A stretch of DNA of 64,000 nt, taken from a bacterium. GTDB lineage: Bacteria; Myxococcota_A; UBA9160; UBA4427. Of this stretch, positions 16,363 to 25,760 are shown piece after piece. The notes below the pieces were generated by a model that was not told the DNA's origin, ran no database searches, and saw nothing but the letters and a program-made list of their open reading frames with translations. The stretch is taken from contig JANSYR010000006.1 of assembly GCA_024742285.1 (NCBI GenBank), forward strand, positions 186,001 through 250,000. Reading direction: 5' to 3'. How positions within the stretch are numbered: the stretch's first letter is position 1; each line of letters starts with the position of its first letter. A program made the position numbers and the translations under genes.

Positions 16363-17210
16363 CCCATCGTCTCCTTCGCGACGCGTTCGAGCTCGTCGAG
16401 TACTTCCGGACCGCGGCCGTCCAGCCAGATCGTCGCGTGCTCGACGCCGAGTGCCCCGAGCTCGTCCATCTCCGCCCGGCTCCGCAGACAGCCGGGAAAT
16501 CCGAAGGCCACGCGCGTGAGACGCGCGGGATCGCGCCCCGCGCGCAGCATCGCCTCCTCGAGCGAGGCGAGCCCGACGCGCATCTGGTCGACGGTGGCGA
16601 TTCCGGGGATCCAGCCCTCGCCCCAGGAGGCGATCCGCTCGAAGATGCGCGGAGACGCGCCCCCGAGCAGAACGGGCGGATGCGGCTTCGACACGGGCTT
16701 GGGATGGGAACGGACGGCCGGAAACCGGACGTAGGGACCGTGGTGACTGGCCTCTTCCCGGGTCCACAGGGCCTTCATGGCCGCGACCTGATCCCGGATC
16801 TGCGCCCAGCGTCGGTCGAAGTCACCGCCCAGGATCTCCGTCTCCTCCCGCATCCATCCCGCGCCGACCCCGAAGAGGAAGCGGCCGTCCGAGTCCGCGT
16901 CGAGGGTCGCGATGTCCTTGGCGAAGGCGATGGGCTCGTGGAGCGGCAGCAGGCAGACGCCTGTCCCGAGGCGGAGCGTCGACGTGACGGCGGCCGCCCG
17001 GGCGAGGGCGACGATCGGCGAGGAAAGCAGCCCCGCGTACGCGGGCGGCTCTCCGCTCTCGGACGCGGGGTAGACGCGCTCGTACTCGACGGGCAGGACG
17101 ACGTGCTCGCCGACCCAGAGCGAACCGAAGCCCAGCGCCTCGGCGGTCCGGGCCACGCGGGCGATGTCGATCGCGCCCTCGCCGGCAGTGAAGAAGATCC
17201 CGACTTCCAT
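16359..17210 (-). CDS. LLM-class flavin-dependent oxidoreductase
   Basis: A 283-residue luciferase-like TIM-barrel oxidoreductase using F420 or FMN. Signatures are ARTAEALGFGSLWVGEHVVLP near the N-terminus (two helix-strand units), LRLGTGVCLLPLHEP, and FGVGAGWMREE. The VxPYxxRFPAV-like stretch and PPVLLGG belong to the F420-dependent subgroup, so F420 is possible. ATG 17210 has GAAGGA 7 bases upstream. The stop overlaps the sulfatase start (GTGA), so the pair may act on the same compound. It lies 22 bases after the aldo/keto reductase gene on the same strand. Confidence 0.87.
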   Translation of the reverse strand: MEVGIFFTAGEGAIDIARVARTAEALGFGSLWVGEHVVLPVEYERVYPASESGEPPAYAGLLSSPIVALARAAAVTSTLRLGTGVCLLPLHEPIAFAKDIATLDADSDGRFLFGVGAGWMREETEILGGDFDRRWAQIRDQVAAMKALWTREEASHHGPYVRFPAVRSHPKPVSKPHPPVLLGGASPRIFERIASWGEGWIPGIATVDQMRVGLASLEEAMLRAGRDPARLTRVAFGFPGCLRSRAEMDELGALGVEHATIWLDGRGPEVLDELERVAKETMG

Positions 17211-17232
17211 CGCTCGTTCCTTCGCCCCGCCG

Positions 17233-18249
17233 TCACCCCATCGGGTAGCGGATCTCACGCGTGACGCGGTGGATCGCCTTCATGACCTCGGGGTCGAGGA
17301 CGAGGTCGCTCGCCGCGAAGATCTCGGGGAGCTGCTCCTCCTTGGTCGCCCCCACGATCGTGGAGGCCACGAAGTCGTGCTGTTTCGACCAGGCGACCGC
17401 GAGCGTCACGACGGAGAGCCCGGCCTCGGCGGCGATCGCCTCGAAGCGCTCGGTCGACGCGAGGGCCGCATCGCTCACGAAACGGCTCGCCATCGCCCCT
17501 TGCCTTCCTCCCATCGCCTTGTAGCGGGAGAAGCGCGCGTCCTCGGGCCAGGCACCGCCGTTGTACTTCCCGCTCAGCACGCCGCCGGCGATCGGCGAGT
17601 ACGGGATCAGACTCACCCCTTCCTTGCGACACACCTGGGCCAGCTCGTCCTCGAAGCGACGATTGTTCATGCTGAAGTTGTTCTGGATCGTCTGGTACTC
17701 GGCGACCCCGAGCCGGCGCGACGTCTCGAGGCTCTTCATGAGGCCCCAGCTCGTCTCGTTGCTGCAGCCGATCACGCGGACCTTGCCCGCGACGATCAAC
17801 TCGTCGAGGGCCTCCATCGTGTCGTCGTAGGGCTGGTCGTGGTCGGGCCAGTGCGTCTGGTAGAGATCGACGTAGTCCGTTCCCAGGCGCTCCAGGCTCG
17901 CCTCGACCGCGCGCACGATGTTGTGCCGGTCGAGGGTCGTCATCCCCGACCGGACCGCGGCCTTGAGCCAACCGTGGGAGGGCCCGGCGACCTTCGTCGC
18001 GAGGATCACCGAGTCTCGGTCTTTCGTCGCGAGCCACTTGCCGACGATCCGCTCGGTCTCGCCTGCATAGGCCGGGTCCGGTGGGACCGGGTAGTTCTCC
18101 GCCGTGTCGTAGAAGTTGATCCCCGCGTCGTAGGCGTGGTCGAGGATCCGGAGGCTCGTCTTCTCGTCCGCATGGGAGCCGAAGGTCATCGTTCCCATAC
18201 ACAGGTCCGAGACGACGAGGGCGCTGGTTCCGAGGCGACGACTCTGCAT
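17233..18249 (-). CDS. Aldo/keto reductase (Tas-like)
   Basis: A 338-residue NADP(H)-dependent aldo/keto reductase with the complete tetrad: Asp48, Tyr53 (DTAENY), Lys86 (ATKVAG) and His133 (QTHWPD). The cofactor pocket IPYSPIAGGVLSGKY and the late VVGATK-type segment IVGATKEEQL are present. It would reduce an aldehyde or ketone in the cytosol. ATG 18249 has GGAGATC just upstream. It leads an apparent operon with the LLM enzyme and sulfatase (spacing 22 bases, then overlap). Confidence 0.9.
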   Translation of the reverse strand: MQSRRLGTSALVVSDLCMGTMTFGSHADEKTSLRILDHAYDAGINFYDTAENYPVPPDPAYAGETERIVGKWLATKDRDSVILATKVAGPSHGWLKAAVRSGMTTLDRHNIVRAVEASLERLGTDYVDLYQTHWPDHDQPYDDTMEALDELIVAGKVRVIGCSNETSWGLMKSLETSRRLGVAEYQTIQNNFSMNNRRFEDELAQVCRKEGVSLIPYSPIAGGVLSGKYNGGAWPEDARFSRYKAMGGRQGAMASRFVSDAALASTERFEAIAAEAGLSVVTLAVAWSKQHDFVASTIVGATKEEQLPEIFAASDLVLDPEVMKAIHRVTREIRYPMG

Positions 18250-18369
18250 GCGATCTCCTCCGCCGCCGCCGACGCGGCGCAACGCGAGCATACAGAACGC
18301 GGCGTCGCTCGTGCGTCCTGCTGAGCGTCGCTCCGGCCGCCCCCCCCTGCCACGCGCGGACGCGTCCCG

Positions 18370-19635
18370 TCAGTCGAACTCGCGCTCCCCGCTCGCGAAG
18401 AGGACGAAGGCGAGCCAGCCGACGAGCGTGATCCCCGACGCGACACCGAAGACGAGGCTCCAGGACCCCGTCGCCTGCAGGATCATGCCGGTCGTGTAGA
18501 CGCCGACCATTCCGGGGATCGTACCGGCGGTGTTGGTCAGCCCCATGACCGTGCCCGCGTGGCGGGGGGCGATGTCGATGTGATTTACGGCGAAGCCGCC
18601 GGTCACGAACGCGCCCACCGCAGTTCCGATCGACATCACGACGATGGCGGCCCAGGCCGTCTCGATCTGCCCCACGACGAGGAGCGAGATCGCCGTCCCG
18701 AAGCACCCGATGGTCTGCATGATCTTCCGCACCCGCACGACGGGCAGGCCTGCAGCGAGCATCCGGTCCGCGATCTGCCCGGCGACGTTGATGAAGATGA
18801 AGGAAGCGACGTGGGGGATCATCGTGAGCCAGCCCACCGACTCGAAGGGCACGCCGAGACCTTCGCTCACGAAGGTCGGGAGCCAGGTGATCAGGATGTA
18901 GAGCGACCAGTTGTTGCAGAAGTGCGCGACGACGATCGCCCAGACCGACCGGCTCCGGAGGAAGCTTCCCAGCGACGGGAGGGCTTCGCCCTCGCGATCC
19001 GGGATCTCGGCCTCGATCAGCGCACGCTCCGCCGACGAAATGGACGGGTGCTGCGCCGGCGTCGCGTGCACCAGGAACCACCAGGGCACGAACCAGACGA
19101 AGCCCACGAGCCCGAAGAGATAGAACGCCCACTCCCAGCCCCAGGCCGAGATGACCAGCGGCGTCACCACGAGACCGAAGATGGTGCCGAGCGGGATCCC
19201 GCTGTTCGCGAGTCCGACGGCCCGGACGCGCTCGCTCTCGGGAACCCACCGCCCGAAGAGGCTGAAGAAGGAGGGATAGGTCACGGCCTCGCCGGCGCCG
19301 AGACCGATCCGGGCGATCAGCAGCGCGCCGAGACCGAGGAAGGCGGCCGGTGGCGTGAGCAGGGTGAAGAGCGACCAGAGGACGACGCCCACTCCCAGCA
19401 CGACCTTGCCTCCGAAGCGGTCGGCAAGGCGTCCACCGATGATCTGGAGCGTGATGTAGCCCGCGGCGAAGGAGGCGAGGACGATGCCACGGGTCTCGAG
19501 GTCCCAGCCCAGGTCCTCGGCCATCGGAATGATCGCGACGGAGATGTTGACGCGATCGATGTAGCAGATGGTGACGGCGAGGAACGAGAGCGCGACGACG
19601 GTGTAGCGGCGCGGCCAGTCGGAGAAGACGGACAT
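18370..19635 (-). CDS. MFS transporter, anion:cation symporter (ACS) type
   Basis: A 421-residue transporter with 12 predicted helices. The loop 2-3 motif is GGRLADRFGGK, and the opening CYIDRVNISVAIIPMAEDLGW is characteristic of the ACS group (hexuronate, phthalate, glucarate and SLC17-type organic anions). ATG 19635 is preferred to the GTG at 19641 because GGAG is 5 bases before the ATG. The substrate is probably an organic acid, but cannot be fixed. It is isolated: 120 bases before the aldo/keto reductase gene, and a terminator separates it from the upstream VOC gene. Confidence 0.88.
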   Translation of the reverse strand: MSVFSDWPRRYTVVALSFLAVTICYIDRVNISVAIIPMAEDLGWDLETRGIVLASFAAGYITLQIIGGRLADRFGGKVVLGVGVVLWSLFTLLTPPAAFLGLGALLIARIGLGAGEAVTYPSFFSLFGRWVPESERVRAVGLANSGIPLGTIFGLVVTPLVISAWGWEWAFYLFGLVGFVWFVPWWFLVHATPAQHPSISSAERALIEAEIPDREGEALPSLGSFLRSRSVWAIVVAHFCNNWSLYILITWLPTFVSEGLGVPFESVGWLTMIPHVASFIFINVAGQIADRMLAAGLPVVRVRKIMQTIGCFGTAISLLVVGQIETAWAAIVVMSIGTAVGAFVTGGFAVNHIDIAPRHAGTVMGLTNTAGTIPGMVGVYTTGMILQATGSWSLVFGVASGITLVGWLAFVLFASGEREFD

Positions 19636-19684
19636 GGGCACTCCGATCCTGCAGCGGCCGAGCGAGCGCGGCGGACGAAAGAAG

Positions 19685-19718
19685 AAGGGCCGAGCCGGCG
19701 CTCACCGGCTCGGCCCTT
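19685..19718 (-). terminator. Hairpin terminator after the VOC gene
   Basis: A perfect 14-bp inverted repeat: AAGGGCCGAGCCGG (19685-19698) and its complement (19705-19718), with a 6-nt loop. In minus orientation it follows the VOC stop by 12 bases, and the next bases are CTTCTTTCG, a short T-rich run. Confidence 0.8.
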
Positions 19719-19730
19719 CGGACCAGCGAA

Positions 19731-20099
19731 TCAGGCAGGGCGCCCGAGCGCGCAGACCTTGTTGCCGTCGGGATCGCGCAGGTACGCCAGGTACATCCCG
19801 TTCTCGCGGCGACCGGGCGGATCCTCGATCGCGGTGCCGCCGTTGGCGAGTCCGGCCGCATGAAACGCGTCGCCCTGCTCGTCGCTCTCGACGAGGAAGC
19901 CGACGGTTCCGCCGTTCGCGTGGGTCGCGGGCTCGCCGTCGATGGGCTTCGTGATGGCGAAGATGCCCTGCGGGCTGATGTAGAAGTAACGGCCCTGGTT
20001 GTCGACGCCGGGGCCGATGCCGAGGGTGCCGAGCACGGCGTCGTAGAAGCGCTTCGAGGCTTCGATGTCGTTCGTACCGAGCATCACGTGGCTGAACAT
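19731..20099 (-). CDS. VOC (glyoxalase/bleomycin resistance) superfamily protein
   Basis: A 122-residue single vicinal-oxygen-chelate domain protein with two beta-alpha-beta-beta-beta repeats: VMLGTNDIEASKRFYDAVL in the first, and FHAAGLANGG with AYLRDPDGNKVCAL in the second. Such proteins bind a metal and act on small molecules, or simply bind them; the substrate is unknown. GGGAGAC precedes ATG 20099. It is monocistronic, with its own terminator at 19685-19718. Confidence 0.88.
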   Translation of the reverse strand: MFSHVMLGTNDIEASKRFYDAVLGTLGIGPGVDNQGRYFYISPQGIFAITKPIDGEPATHANGGTVGFLVESDEQGDAFHAAGLANGGTAIEDPPGRRENGMYLAYLRDPDGNKVCALGRPA

Positions 20100-20236
20100 G
20101 GAGGTCTCCCGTTCGGGTTCATGGATTGCGGACGCGCGAGCATAGCCGTGGCACGACCAGCGACCAATCGCCGAACCCTCGAGCAGCAAAGCAGGGGCGA
20201 CTCCGACTGCAGCGGACCCGAAGGAGAAGGCGCGTC

Positions 20237-21016
20237 TCAGATCAGTCCGTCGTAGGATCCGCCATCGAGCTGGAGGTTCTGGCCGGAGATGTAGCCCGCC
20301 TGCGCGCTGCACAGGAAAGCGCACGCGTCGGCGAACTCGCTGGGCAGGCCGAGGCGCCCGGCGGCGATGCTGTCGACCTGCTGTTGGCGCGCCTCCTCGT
20401 AGGAGAGGCCCCCGATCTTCATGGCGACCTGCGCCATCTGCTCCTGCCGCGGCGTATCGATCCGCTCGGGCAGCAGGTTGTTGATCGTCACGTTGTGCTG
20501 GACGGCGCCCTTCGAGATCGACTTGCAGAGAGCGGTCAGCCCCGTCCGGGCCGTCGTCGAGAGCGCCATGATCCCGACCGGCGTCTTCACCATCGCGCTC
20601 GTGATGTTCACGATCCGCCCGAAACCGCGCGCCTGCATTCCGGGCAGGAGGCCGCGGATCATCATCGCCGGCGCGAGCAGGTTCGCCTCGAGCGCTTCGA
20701 GCCACTTCGCGTGATCCATCTCGAAGAAGTTGCCCGGCGGTGGCCCGGCGTTGTTGTTCACCAGGATGTCGGCGTCAGCGCAGGCGGCGATGAGGCGCTC
20801 CCGCTCCGATTGCACGTTGAGGTCCGCGGCGACGGGCGTGACCCGGACCCCGTGTTCCGTCGCGATCCGGTCGGCGATCGTCGCCAGCTTGCCGGCGTCG
20901 CGACCGTTCACGACGAGCTCGACCCCTTCGCGCGCCAGCGCGCGGGCACACGCCTCCCCGAGCCCCTGACTCGACGCACACACGATCGCCTTGCGGCCAC
21001 GAATTCCGAGATCCAT
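20237..21016 (-). CDS. SDR family protein with altered catalytic Tyr and Lys
   Basis: A 259-residue classical SDR fold. The nucleotide loop is CASSQGLGEA (about 13-22), NNNAG is present, and Ser140 is at the catalytic serine position. The Tyr expected 13 residues later is Ser153, and the Lys four after that is Arg157 (STTAR). The C-terminal GQNLQLDGG is normal for FabG-like enzymes. The same loss is known in one branch of annotated 3-oxoacyl reductase-like SDRs, so it may be a lineage trait rather than decay. Activity may be altered or the role may be binding. AAGGGG lies near ATG 21016. Confidence 0.85.
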   Translation of the reverse strand: MDLGIRGRKAIVCASSQGLGEACARALAREGVELVVNGRDAGKLATIADRIATEHGVRVTPVAADLNVQSERERLIAACADADILVNNNAGPPPGNFFEMDHAKWLEALEANLLAPAMMIRGLLPGMQARGFGRIVNITSAMVKTPVGIMALSTTARTGLTALCKSISKGAVQHNVTINNLLPERIDTPRQEQMAQVAMKIGGLSYEEARQQQVDSIAAGRLGLPSEFADACAFLCSAQAGYISGQNLQLDGGSYDGLI

Positions 21017-21129
21017 TCCGCCCCTTTCCCCGTCCTCGATCGGACCCGTCAATGAACTAGGATTTCCGTTCGGTCGTCAAGTCACCGCCGGCGACCGCGC
21101 CGAACGCACCGCAACCGCGAGGAACGCCC

Positions 21130-21639
21130 GTGGAACTCTCCGATCGCCATCGCCAGTTCTTCCGAAACGAACAGTTCGTGCACGCCTTCGGCATCAACGT
21201 CGCCATCAACGGCGCGATCGCCTGGGGCATTCTTCGCGGACACGAGACGATCCCGCTCTGGGGCGAGGCGGCGATGGGGCCCGACCTCCTGGCGACCGGA
21301 GTGCTCCTCCCGGTCCTCATGACCCTGATCGTCTCGCACGTGATCGGAAGACAGGTCGCGAGCGGCGCGCTTCCGCCCCTGGATCGTCAGATGGTCGCCG
21401 CCCGCGGACTGCACCGCCGGCCGGCCCTCGTCCGGGGCCTGGTCCTCGCCGGGTTCGCCACCCTCTGCGGCTCGGTTCCGCTGGTCGCGATCCTCGACCT
21501 CGCGAGCGCTCAGCCGGTCTCCCTCGGCGGTTTCGTCACGTTCAAGGCCCTGTGGGCCGGTGCTCTGGCCGCCCTCGTCTCGCCGCCGATGGCCTGGTGG
21601 GCACTCGCCGCCGCTTCGGAGCGCGCGCCCGCCGACTAA
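21130..21639 (+). CDS. Membrane protein of unknown function
   Basis: A 169-residue protein starting at GTG 21130 with GAGGAA upstream. About four hydrophobic segments are visible (near residues 19-36, 51-70, 100-122 and 137-160), with charged loops between (GRQVASG, DRQMVAARGLHRRP). I do not recognise the family. Its stop codon TAA overlaps the stop of the convergent sulfatase in a CTAA. The 113-bp gap to the divergent SDR must hold both promoters. Confidence 0.65.
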   Translation: MELSDRHRQFFRNEQFVHAFGINVAINGAIAWGILRGHETIPLWGEAAMGPDLLATGVLLPVLMTLIVSHVIGRQVASGALPPLDRQMVAARGLHRRPALVRGLVLAGFATLCGSVPLVAILDLASAQPVSLGGFVTFKALWAGALAALVSPPMAWWALAAASERAPAD

Positions 21640-23129
21640 CGTGCCTTTCGGGCGCGATCCCGCGCGACGTCGGCCCAGGGTTCCCGATCCTCGGGCCCAC
21701 CGAACCCATCGGGGTCCCAGAGGAAGCGGAGCGGCGACGTCTCGCCCGGTCGCGAGTGGCGCGGCCAGGCCTCCGCCGCCGCCGTCATCTCGGTCACGAC
21801 ATCGGCGTGACCGGCCGCGACGTCGCGGGTCTCGAAGGGGTCGACGAACACGTCGTAGAGCCGCGTTTCGTCGCCCGAGAGCACCAGCTTCCAGGGCGCC
21901 CGGTAGAGCGCCATCGCGCCCGTATCCCCGATCACGTAGTCCGGCGTCCGGCTCGGCCCGCTCCCGCTGAGGACGCCCCATTGGCTCGCCCCGTCGAGGT
22001 CCTCGGGAATCTCGCCCGGTGCCCCGACCGCTTCGAGCAGCGTCGGCAGGACGTCGGAGATCGTCATGAAGCGCTCGTGCCGACCACCTTCGAGCCGACC
22101 CGGCCACCAGATCGACGCGGGCACGCGCACGCCGCCTTCCGCGATCGTCATCTTGCCCCCGGGCAGCGGCCTGTTGTCGCTCGCGCCATCGAAGGTATTC
22201 GAGGCCATGAACTCGAGAGACGCGATCGGCATCGGGCGGTCGAAGACCCGCATGGCCAGCTCGCTCGCCCGCGCGAAGAGCGGGAAGCGCGCCTCCGGCG
22301 AGAGTCCTCCGTTGTCGCTCGAGAAGAAGACGAGGGTGTGCTCGAGCATGCCCTCCGCCGCAAGGGTGTCGAGCACGCGCCCGATCGCCGCGTCGAGCTC
22401 CGTCACCATCCCGGCGTGGAGGCGACGCTGCTCGTTCTCGATCCGCGGGTAGGTCGCCACGACTTCTTCCGGCGCCTCGTTGGGGAGATGCGGTGCGGGA
22501 AGCGCGAGATAGAGGAAGGTCGGCCGTGTCCGATCTCGTCCGCGCAGCAGGCGGACGGCCTCGTCCGCGAGCAGTCGGGTGCTGTAGCCCTCCTCCCGGA
22601 GGGTCTCGCCGTTGCGCTGCCAATCGTGACCGCCACCGTGGTTGTGGTCCCAGTAGCCGATCCCGCCCGTCAGGTAGCCGTAGAAGTGCTCGAAGCCGCG
22701 CGACTGGGGGAAGTAGTCGGGAATGAAGTGGCCGAGGTGCCACTTCCCGACCATGACCGGCTGGTAGCCGAGGGCGCCCAGATACTGAGGCAGGATCCGC
22801 TCGTCGAGACCCAGCCCATCGCCTTCGTTCTTACCCAGCGGGCGATGGATCCCGAGACGCCGCGAGGACTTTCCCGTCATCAGGGACGAACGGGTCGGGC
22901 TGCAGCTCGGCTGGACGTAGAAGCGGTCGAGCTCGACGCCCTCGCGTGCCAGGCGGTCGAGGTTCGGCGTGCGGATTTCGCTTCCGTGGTAGCCGACGTC
23001 GTTCCAACCGAGGTCGTCGGCGAGGATCACGACGATGTTGGGACGCTTCGCCCCCTCCTCCTCCGCGAAGACCGTCGTCGCCAGGACGACGACGAAGGAA
23101 GCGAGCACGAATCGGGCCAGCACGGTCAT
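21636..23129 (-). CDS. Exported type I sulfatase
   Basis: A 497-residue sulfatase with a signal peptide (residues 1-22, VFA-EEEG). NIVVILADDLGWNDVGYHG carries metal ligands, Cys76 in CSPTR is the formylglycine site, and GKWHLGHF and SSDNGG complete the active site. It differs from the 14809 sulfatase in sequence and probably in substrate; the closest general type is arylsulfatase B-like. ATG 23129 overlaps the stop of the GST-like gene (ATGA), so translation is coupled. Confidence 0.9.
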   Translation of the reverse strand: MTVLARFVLASFVVVLATTVFAEEEGAKRPNIVVILADDLGWNDVGYHGSEIRTPNLDRLAREGVELDRFYVQPSCSPTRSSLMTGKSSRRLGIHRPLGKNEGDGLGLDERILPQYLGALGYQPVMVGKWHLGHFIPDYFPQSRGFEHFYGYLTGGIGYWDHNHGGGHDWQRNGETLREEGYSTRLLADEAVRLLRGRDRTRPTFLYLALPAPHLPNEAPEEVVATYPRIENEQRRLHAGMVTELDAAIGRVLDTLAAEGMLEHTLVFFSSDNGGLSPEARFPLFARASELAMRVFDRPMPIASLEFMASNTFDGASDNRPLPGGKMTIAEGGVRVPASIWWPGRLEGGRHERFMTISDVLPTLLEAVGAPGEIPEDLDGASQWGVLSGSGPSRTPDYVIGDTGAMALYRAPWKLVLSGDETRLYDVFVDPFETRDVAAGHADVVTEMTAAAEAWPRHSRPGETSPLRFLWDPDGFGGPEDREPWADVARDRARKAR

Positions 23130-24127
23130 ACGCCTTCCAGCAGGATGCGAACGTCGGCGTGAGCGGCCTTGGCCTCGGCGATCCGGTCCCGGCCGTAGTC
23201 GATCAGGGGGTGGTCGTGATCGAGGATCGCCTGCCGATACGAGGGTCGAGCCCTCAGTCGTTCCCAGTAGGCGGCGACCAACGGGCGCTTCGACGGATCG
23301 AGGAAGACGTTCTCGGCGCTCGCCTGCCGGATCCGCTCGAAGATCACGACCCATCCCACGTCGGCCAGGGTGAACTGCTCGCCCATGATCCAGGGCCCGC
23401 CGTTCGTCTCGAGGCGTGCCTCGAGCTCGTCGAGGAAGCCGAGGAGGATCTCTCGCGTCTGGCCGATCGCGTCCGGGACCGGGCCGAGGCGAGCAAGTCG
23501 CTCGATTCCCAGCAGCTTGAAGAGAATGAACATGATCGGGCGACGCTTGTCGAAGTGGAAGAGGAGTCCTTCCAGGATCAGATGGAACGGGATCTTCTCG
23601 ACCATGGTGCAGAAGAGCGGGAGCGTCTGGCCGGGAACCGCGTTGCCCGCCGACTTCTCCGGCTCCTCGAGCGGATTGGTGAGCGAGGTCCGGTCGACCC
23701 AGGCCTCCATCTCCGCTCGCTCGGCCGGGTCCGACGGAACCAGGGACGCGGCGCCGGGGGGCGCGAACCGGGCGGCATAGCGGATCTGCTCGTGGGACTC
23801 GTAGATGGGGTGTCCGTGGTGGAGGAGGACCGGCACCGTCCCGCCAGGATTCACCCGGAGCAGCTCGGGCCGGAGGGTCTCGTAGGCGCCGGTCTCGATC
23901 AGGTCGATGTGGTGTCCTTCGTAGGGGATCTGGAGTTCGGCGAGACAGACCCGGGTCTTCATCGAACACAGCGAGAGTGCGTTGTGATAGAGCTCCCACT
24001 CGGCCACGTGGGGGAAGAGCAGATCCGGCTGATGGCCCGGCGGAACCGAATGGGTGCGGCGCCGGCGCTTCTCGAAGAGAAACCAGCCGATCGCGAGCAC
24101 GAGCAGCCCGCCGACGACATGGATCAT
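23126..24127 (-). CDS. Membrane-tethered glutathione S-transferase-like protein
   Basis: A 333-residue protein: one N-terminal membrane helix (residues 3-18, then FEKRRRR), a thioredoxin-like GST domain (LYHNALSLCSMKTRVCLAE, NPGGTVPVLLHHG, YESHEQI) and a long helical domain with an inserted segment (about 170-230) before FTLADVGW. Tail-anchored or long-loop GSTs of the GDAP1 type have similar insertions, but here the anchor is N-terminal. The substrate is unknown. It is coupled to the sulfatase by an ATGA overlap and starts 38 bases after the acyl-CoA synthetase gene. Confidence 0.8.
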   Translation of the reverse strand: MIHVVGGLLVLAIGWFLFEKRRRRTHSVPPGHQPDLLFPHVAEWELYHNALSLCSMKTRVCLAELQIPYEGHHIDLIETGAYETLRPELLRVNPGGTVPVLLHHGHPIYESHEQIRYAARFAPPGAASLVPSDPAERAEMEAWVDRTSLTNPLEEPEKSAGNAVPGQTLPLFCTMVEKIPFHLILEGLLFHFDKRRPIMFILFKLLGIERLARLGPVPDAIGQTREILLGFLDELEARLETNGGPWIMGEQFTLADVGWVVIFERIRQASAENVFLDPSKRPLVAAYWERLRARPSYRQAILDHDHPLIDYGRDRIAEAKAAHADVRILLEGV

Positions 24128-24164
24128 CCTTCTTCCCTCCCCGTCGAGAGCGAACCGCCGGACG

Positions 24165-25724
24165 CTACTCGGCCGCCGGTCCGGGGTATCGCTCCCGGAG
24201 CAGGCGCTTCAGGACCTTCCCGCTCGGGTTCCGCGGGATCTCGTCCACGAACTCGACCGCGACCGGCTGCTTGAAGCGCGCGAGCTTGCCCTGGCAGTAG
24301 TCGAGGACCGTCTGTGCCTGGAGGTTCTCGGCCCCCCGTACGACCACCGCGAGACCGGACTCGCCCCACTTGGCCGAAGGCATCCCGATCACCGCGACGT
24401 CGACCACGTTCTCCATCCCGAGGATCACGTTCTCGACCTCGGCGGGATAGACGTTCTCGCCCCCCGAGATGATCATGTCCTTCTTGCGGTCCTGGATGTA
24501 GATGCAGCCGTCCTCGTCGATCGTCGCGACGTCGCCGGAGCGGACCCAGCCATCGACGAGGGTCTCCGCCGTCGCATCGGGCCGGTTCCAGTACTCCTTC
24601 ATCATGTGCGGACCGGCGATCCAGACCTCCCCCGTCCCACCGGGCGGCACGTCGTTGCCCTCGTCGTCGACGATCCGGACCTCCGTGTGGACGAAGGGGC
24701 GGCCGGTCGAACCCATCTTCTGGACGGCGTCCTCGGGACTCGTGAGACACGCGGGACCGCAGGTCTCGGTCATCCCGTAGACCTGATGGATCGGGATCCC
24801 CATCGCGTCGTAGGCCTGGATCGTCGCGACCGGGACCGGGGCGGCGCCGCTCATGATCCAGCGCAGCGAGCTCCGATCGACGGTGTCCTTGTCGGGGACC
24901 TGGAGCATGAAGTTCAGCATCGCCGGAACGGCGAGCATGCACTGGACCTTCTCCTGCTCGATCAGCTTCCAGACGAGGGACGGGTCGAAGGCGCGCAGGA
25001 TGATGTTGGACATGCCGCGGTGGACGTTGCCCGTCATCGGCGTGAGGGCGCCGACGTGGAAGAGCGGCAGCGCGACGATGTAGCGATCGCCGAAGGCGAC
25101 CTCGGAGGTCGCCATCATCGTGATGCAGCCCCAGAGCGCCGTCGAATGCGTGTGAACCACGCCCTTGGGCAGCCCCGTCGTGCCCGACGTGTACATGATG
25201 TAGAGCTCGTCCTCGTCCTCGGCGACGATCGCCGGCTCCTCCGTCGATGCGGCGGCACACGTCGCGTCGTAGTCCTTCGCGAATTCCACCGTCTCGCCGC
25301 CGATCTGGAGGTAGCTCGCGATCGTCGTCGCGCCGTCGCCCTGCCCCGAGAGCTTCGGTCGCTGCTGCAGGTCCGCGACCGCCGACAGGAACTCCTCGCC
25401 GTACACGAGGGTCGAGACGCCCGAGTCGCTCAGGATGAACTCGAGCTCGTCGGGTACGAGCCGCCAGTTGAGCGGAACGCAGACCGCGCCGAGCTTCGCG
25501 ATCGCGAAGAAGGTCTCGAAGAACTCGACGCTGTTCATCGCGAGAAGCCCGACCCGGTCGCCCTTGCCGACGCCCAGCCCGGCGAGGGCATTCGCCGTAC
25601 GATTGCAGCGGTCGTTCGTCTCGCGGTAGCTGAAGCGTCGGCCCGAGGCGACGTCGAAGACGGCTTCGAGGTCCGGGTTCAGGCGCGCGCGCTTCGCGAG
25701 CAGCAGGCCGATGTTGTTGCGCAT
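24165..25724 (-). CDS. Acyl-CoA synthetase (AMP-binding)
   Basis: A 519-residue ANL-superfamily ligase that activates a carboxylic acid with ATP and CoA. Motifs in order: YTSGTTGLPKGV (P-loop), VYGMTETCGPACL, WVRSGDVATIDEDG, and the late catalytic Lys in PRNPSGKVLKR. ATG 25724 has GAGAGGAC upstream. The substrate could be a medium- or long-chain or cyclic acid. It is followed by the GST-like and sulfatase genes on the same strand, and faces the FAH-family gene across a 193-bp divergent promoter with an inverted repeat. Confidence 0.92.
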   Translation of the reverse strand: MRNNIGLLLAKRARLNPDLEAVFDVASGRRFSYRETNDRCNRTANALAGLGVGKGDRVGLLAMNSVEFFETFFAIAKLGAVCVPLNWRLVPDELEFILSDSGVSTLVYGEEFLSAVADLQQRPKLSGQGDGATTIASYLQIGGETVEFAKDYDATCAAASTEEPAIVAEDEDELYIMYTSGTTGLPKGVVHTHSTALWGCITMMATSEVAFGDRYIVALPLFHVGALTPMTGNVHRGMSNIILRAFDPSLVWKLIEQEKVQCMLAVPAMLNFMLQVPDKDTVDRSSLRWIMSGAAPVPVATIQAYDAMGIPIHQVYGMTETCGPACLTSPEDAVQKMGSTGRPFVHTEVRIVDDEGNDVPPGGTGEVWIAGPHMMKEYWNRPDATAETLVDGWVRSGDVATIDEDGCIYIQDRKKDMIISGGENVYPAEVENVILGMENVVDVAVIGMPSAKWGESGLAVVVRGAENLQAQTVLDYCQGKLARFKQPVAVEFVDEIPRNPSGKVLKRLLRERYPGPAAE

Positions 25725-25760
25725 CTCGGGTCCTCTCGGGTTCGAAGACACGAGGGTACG

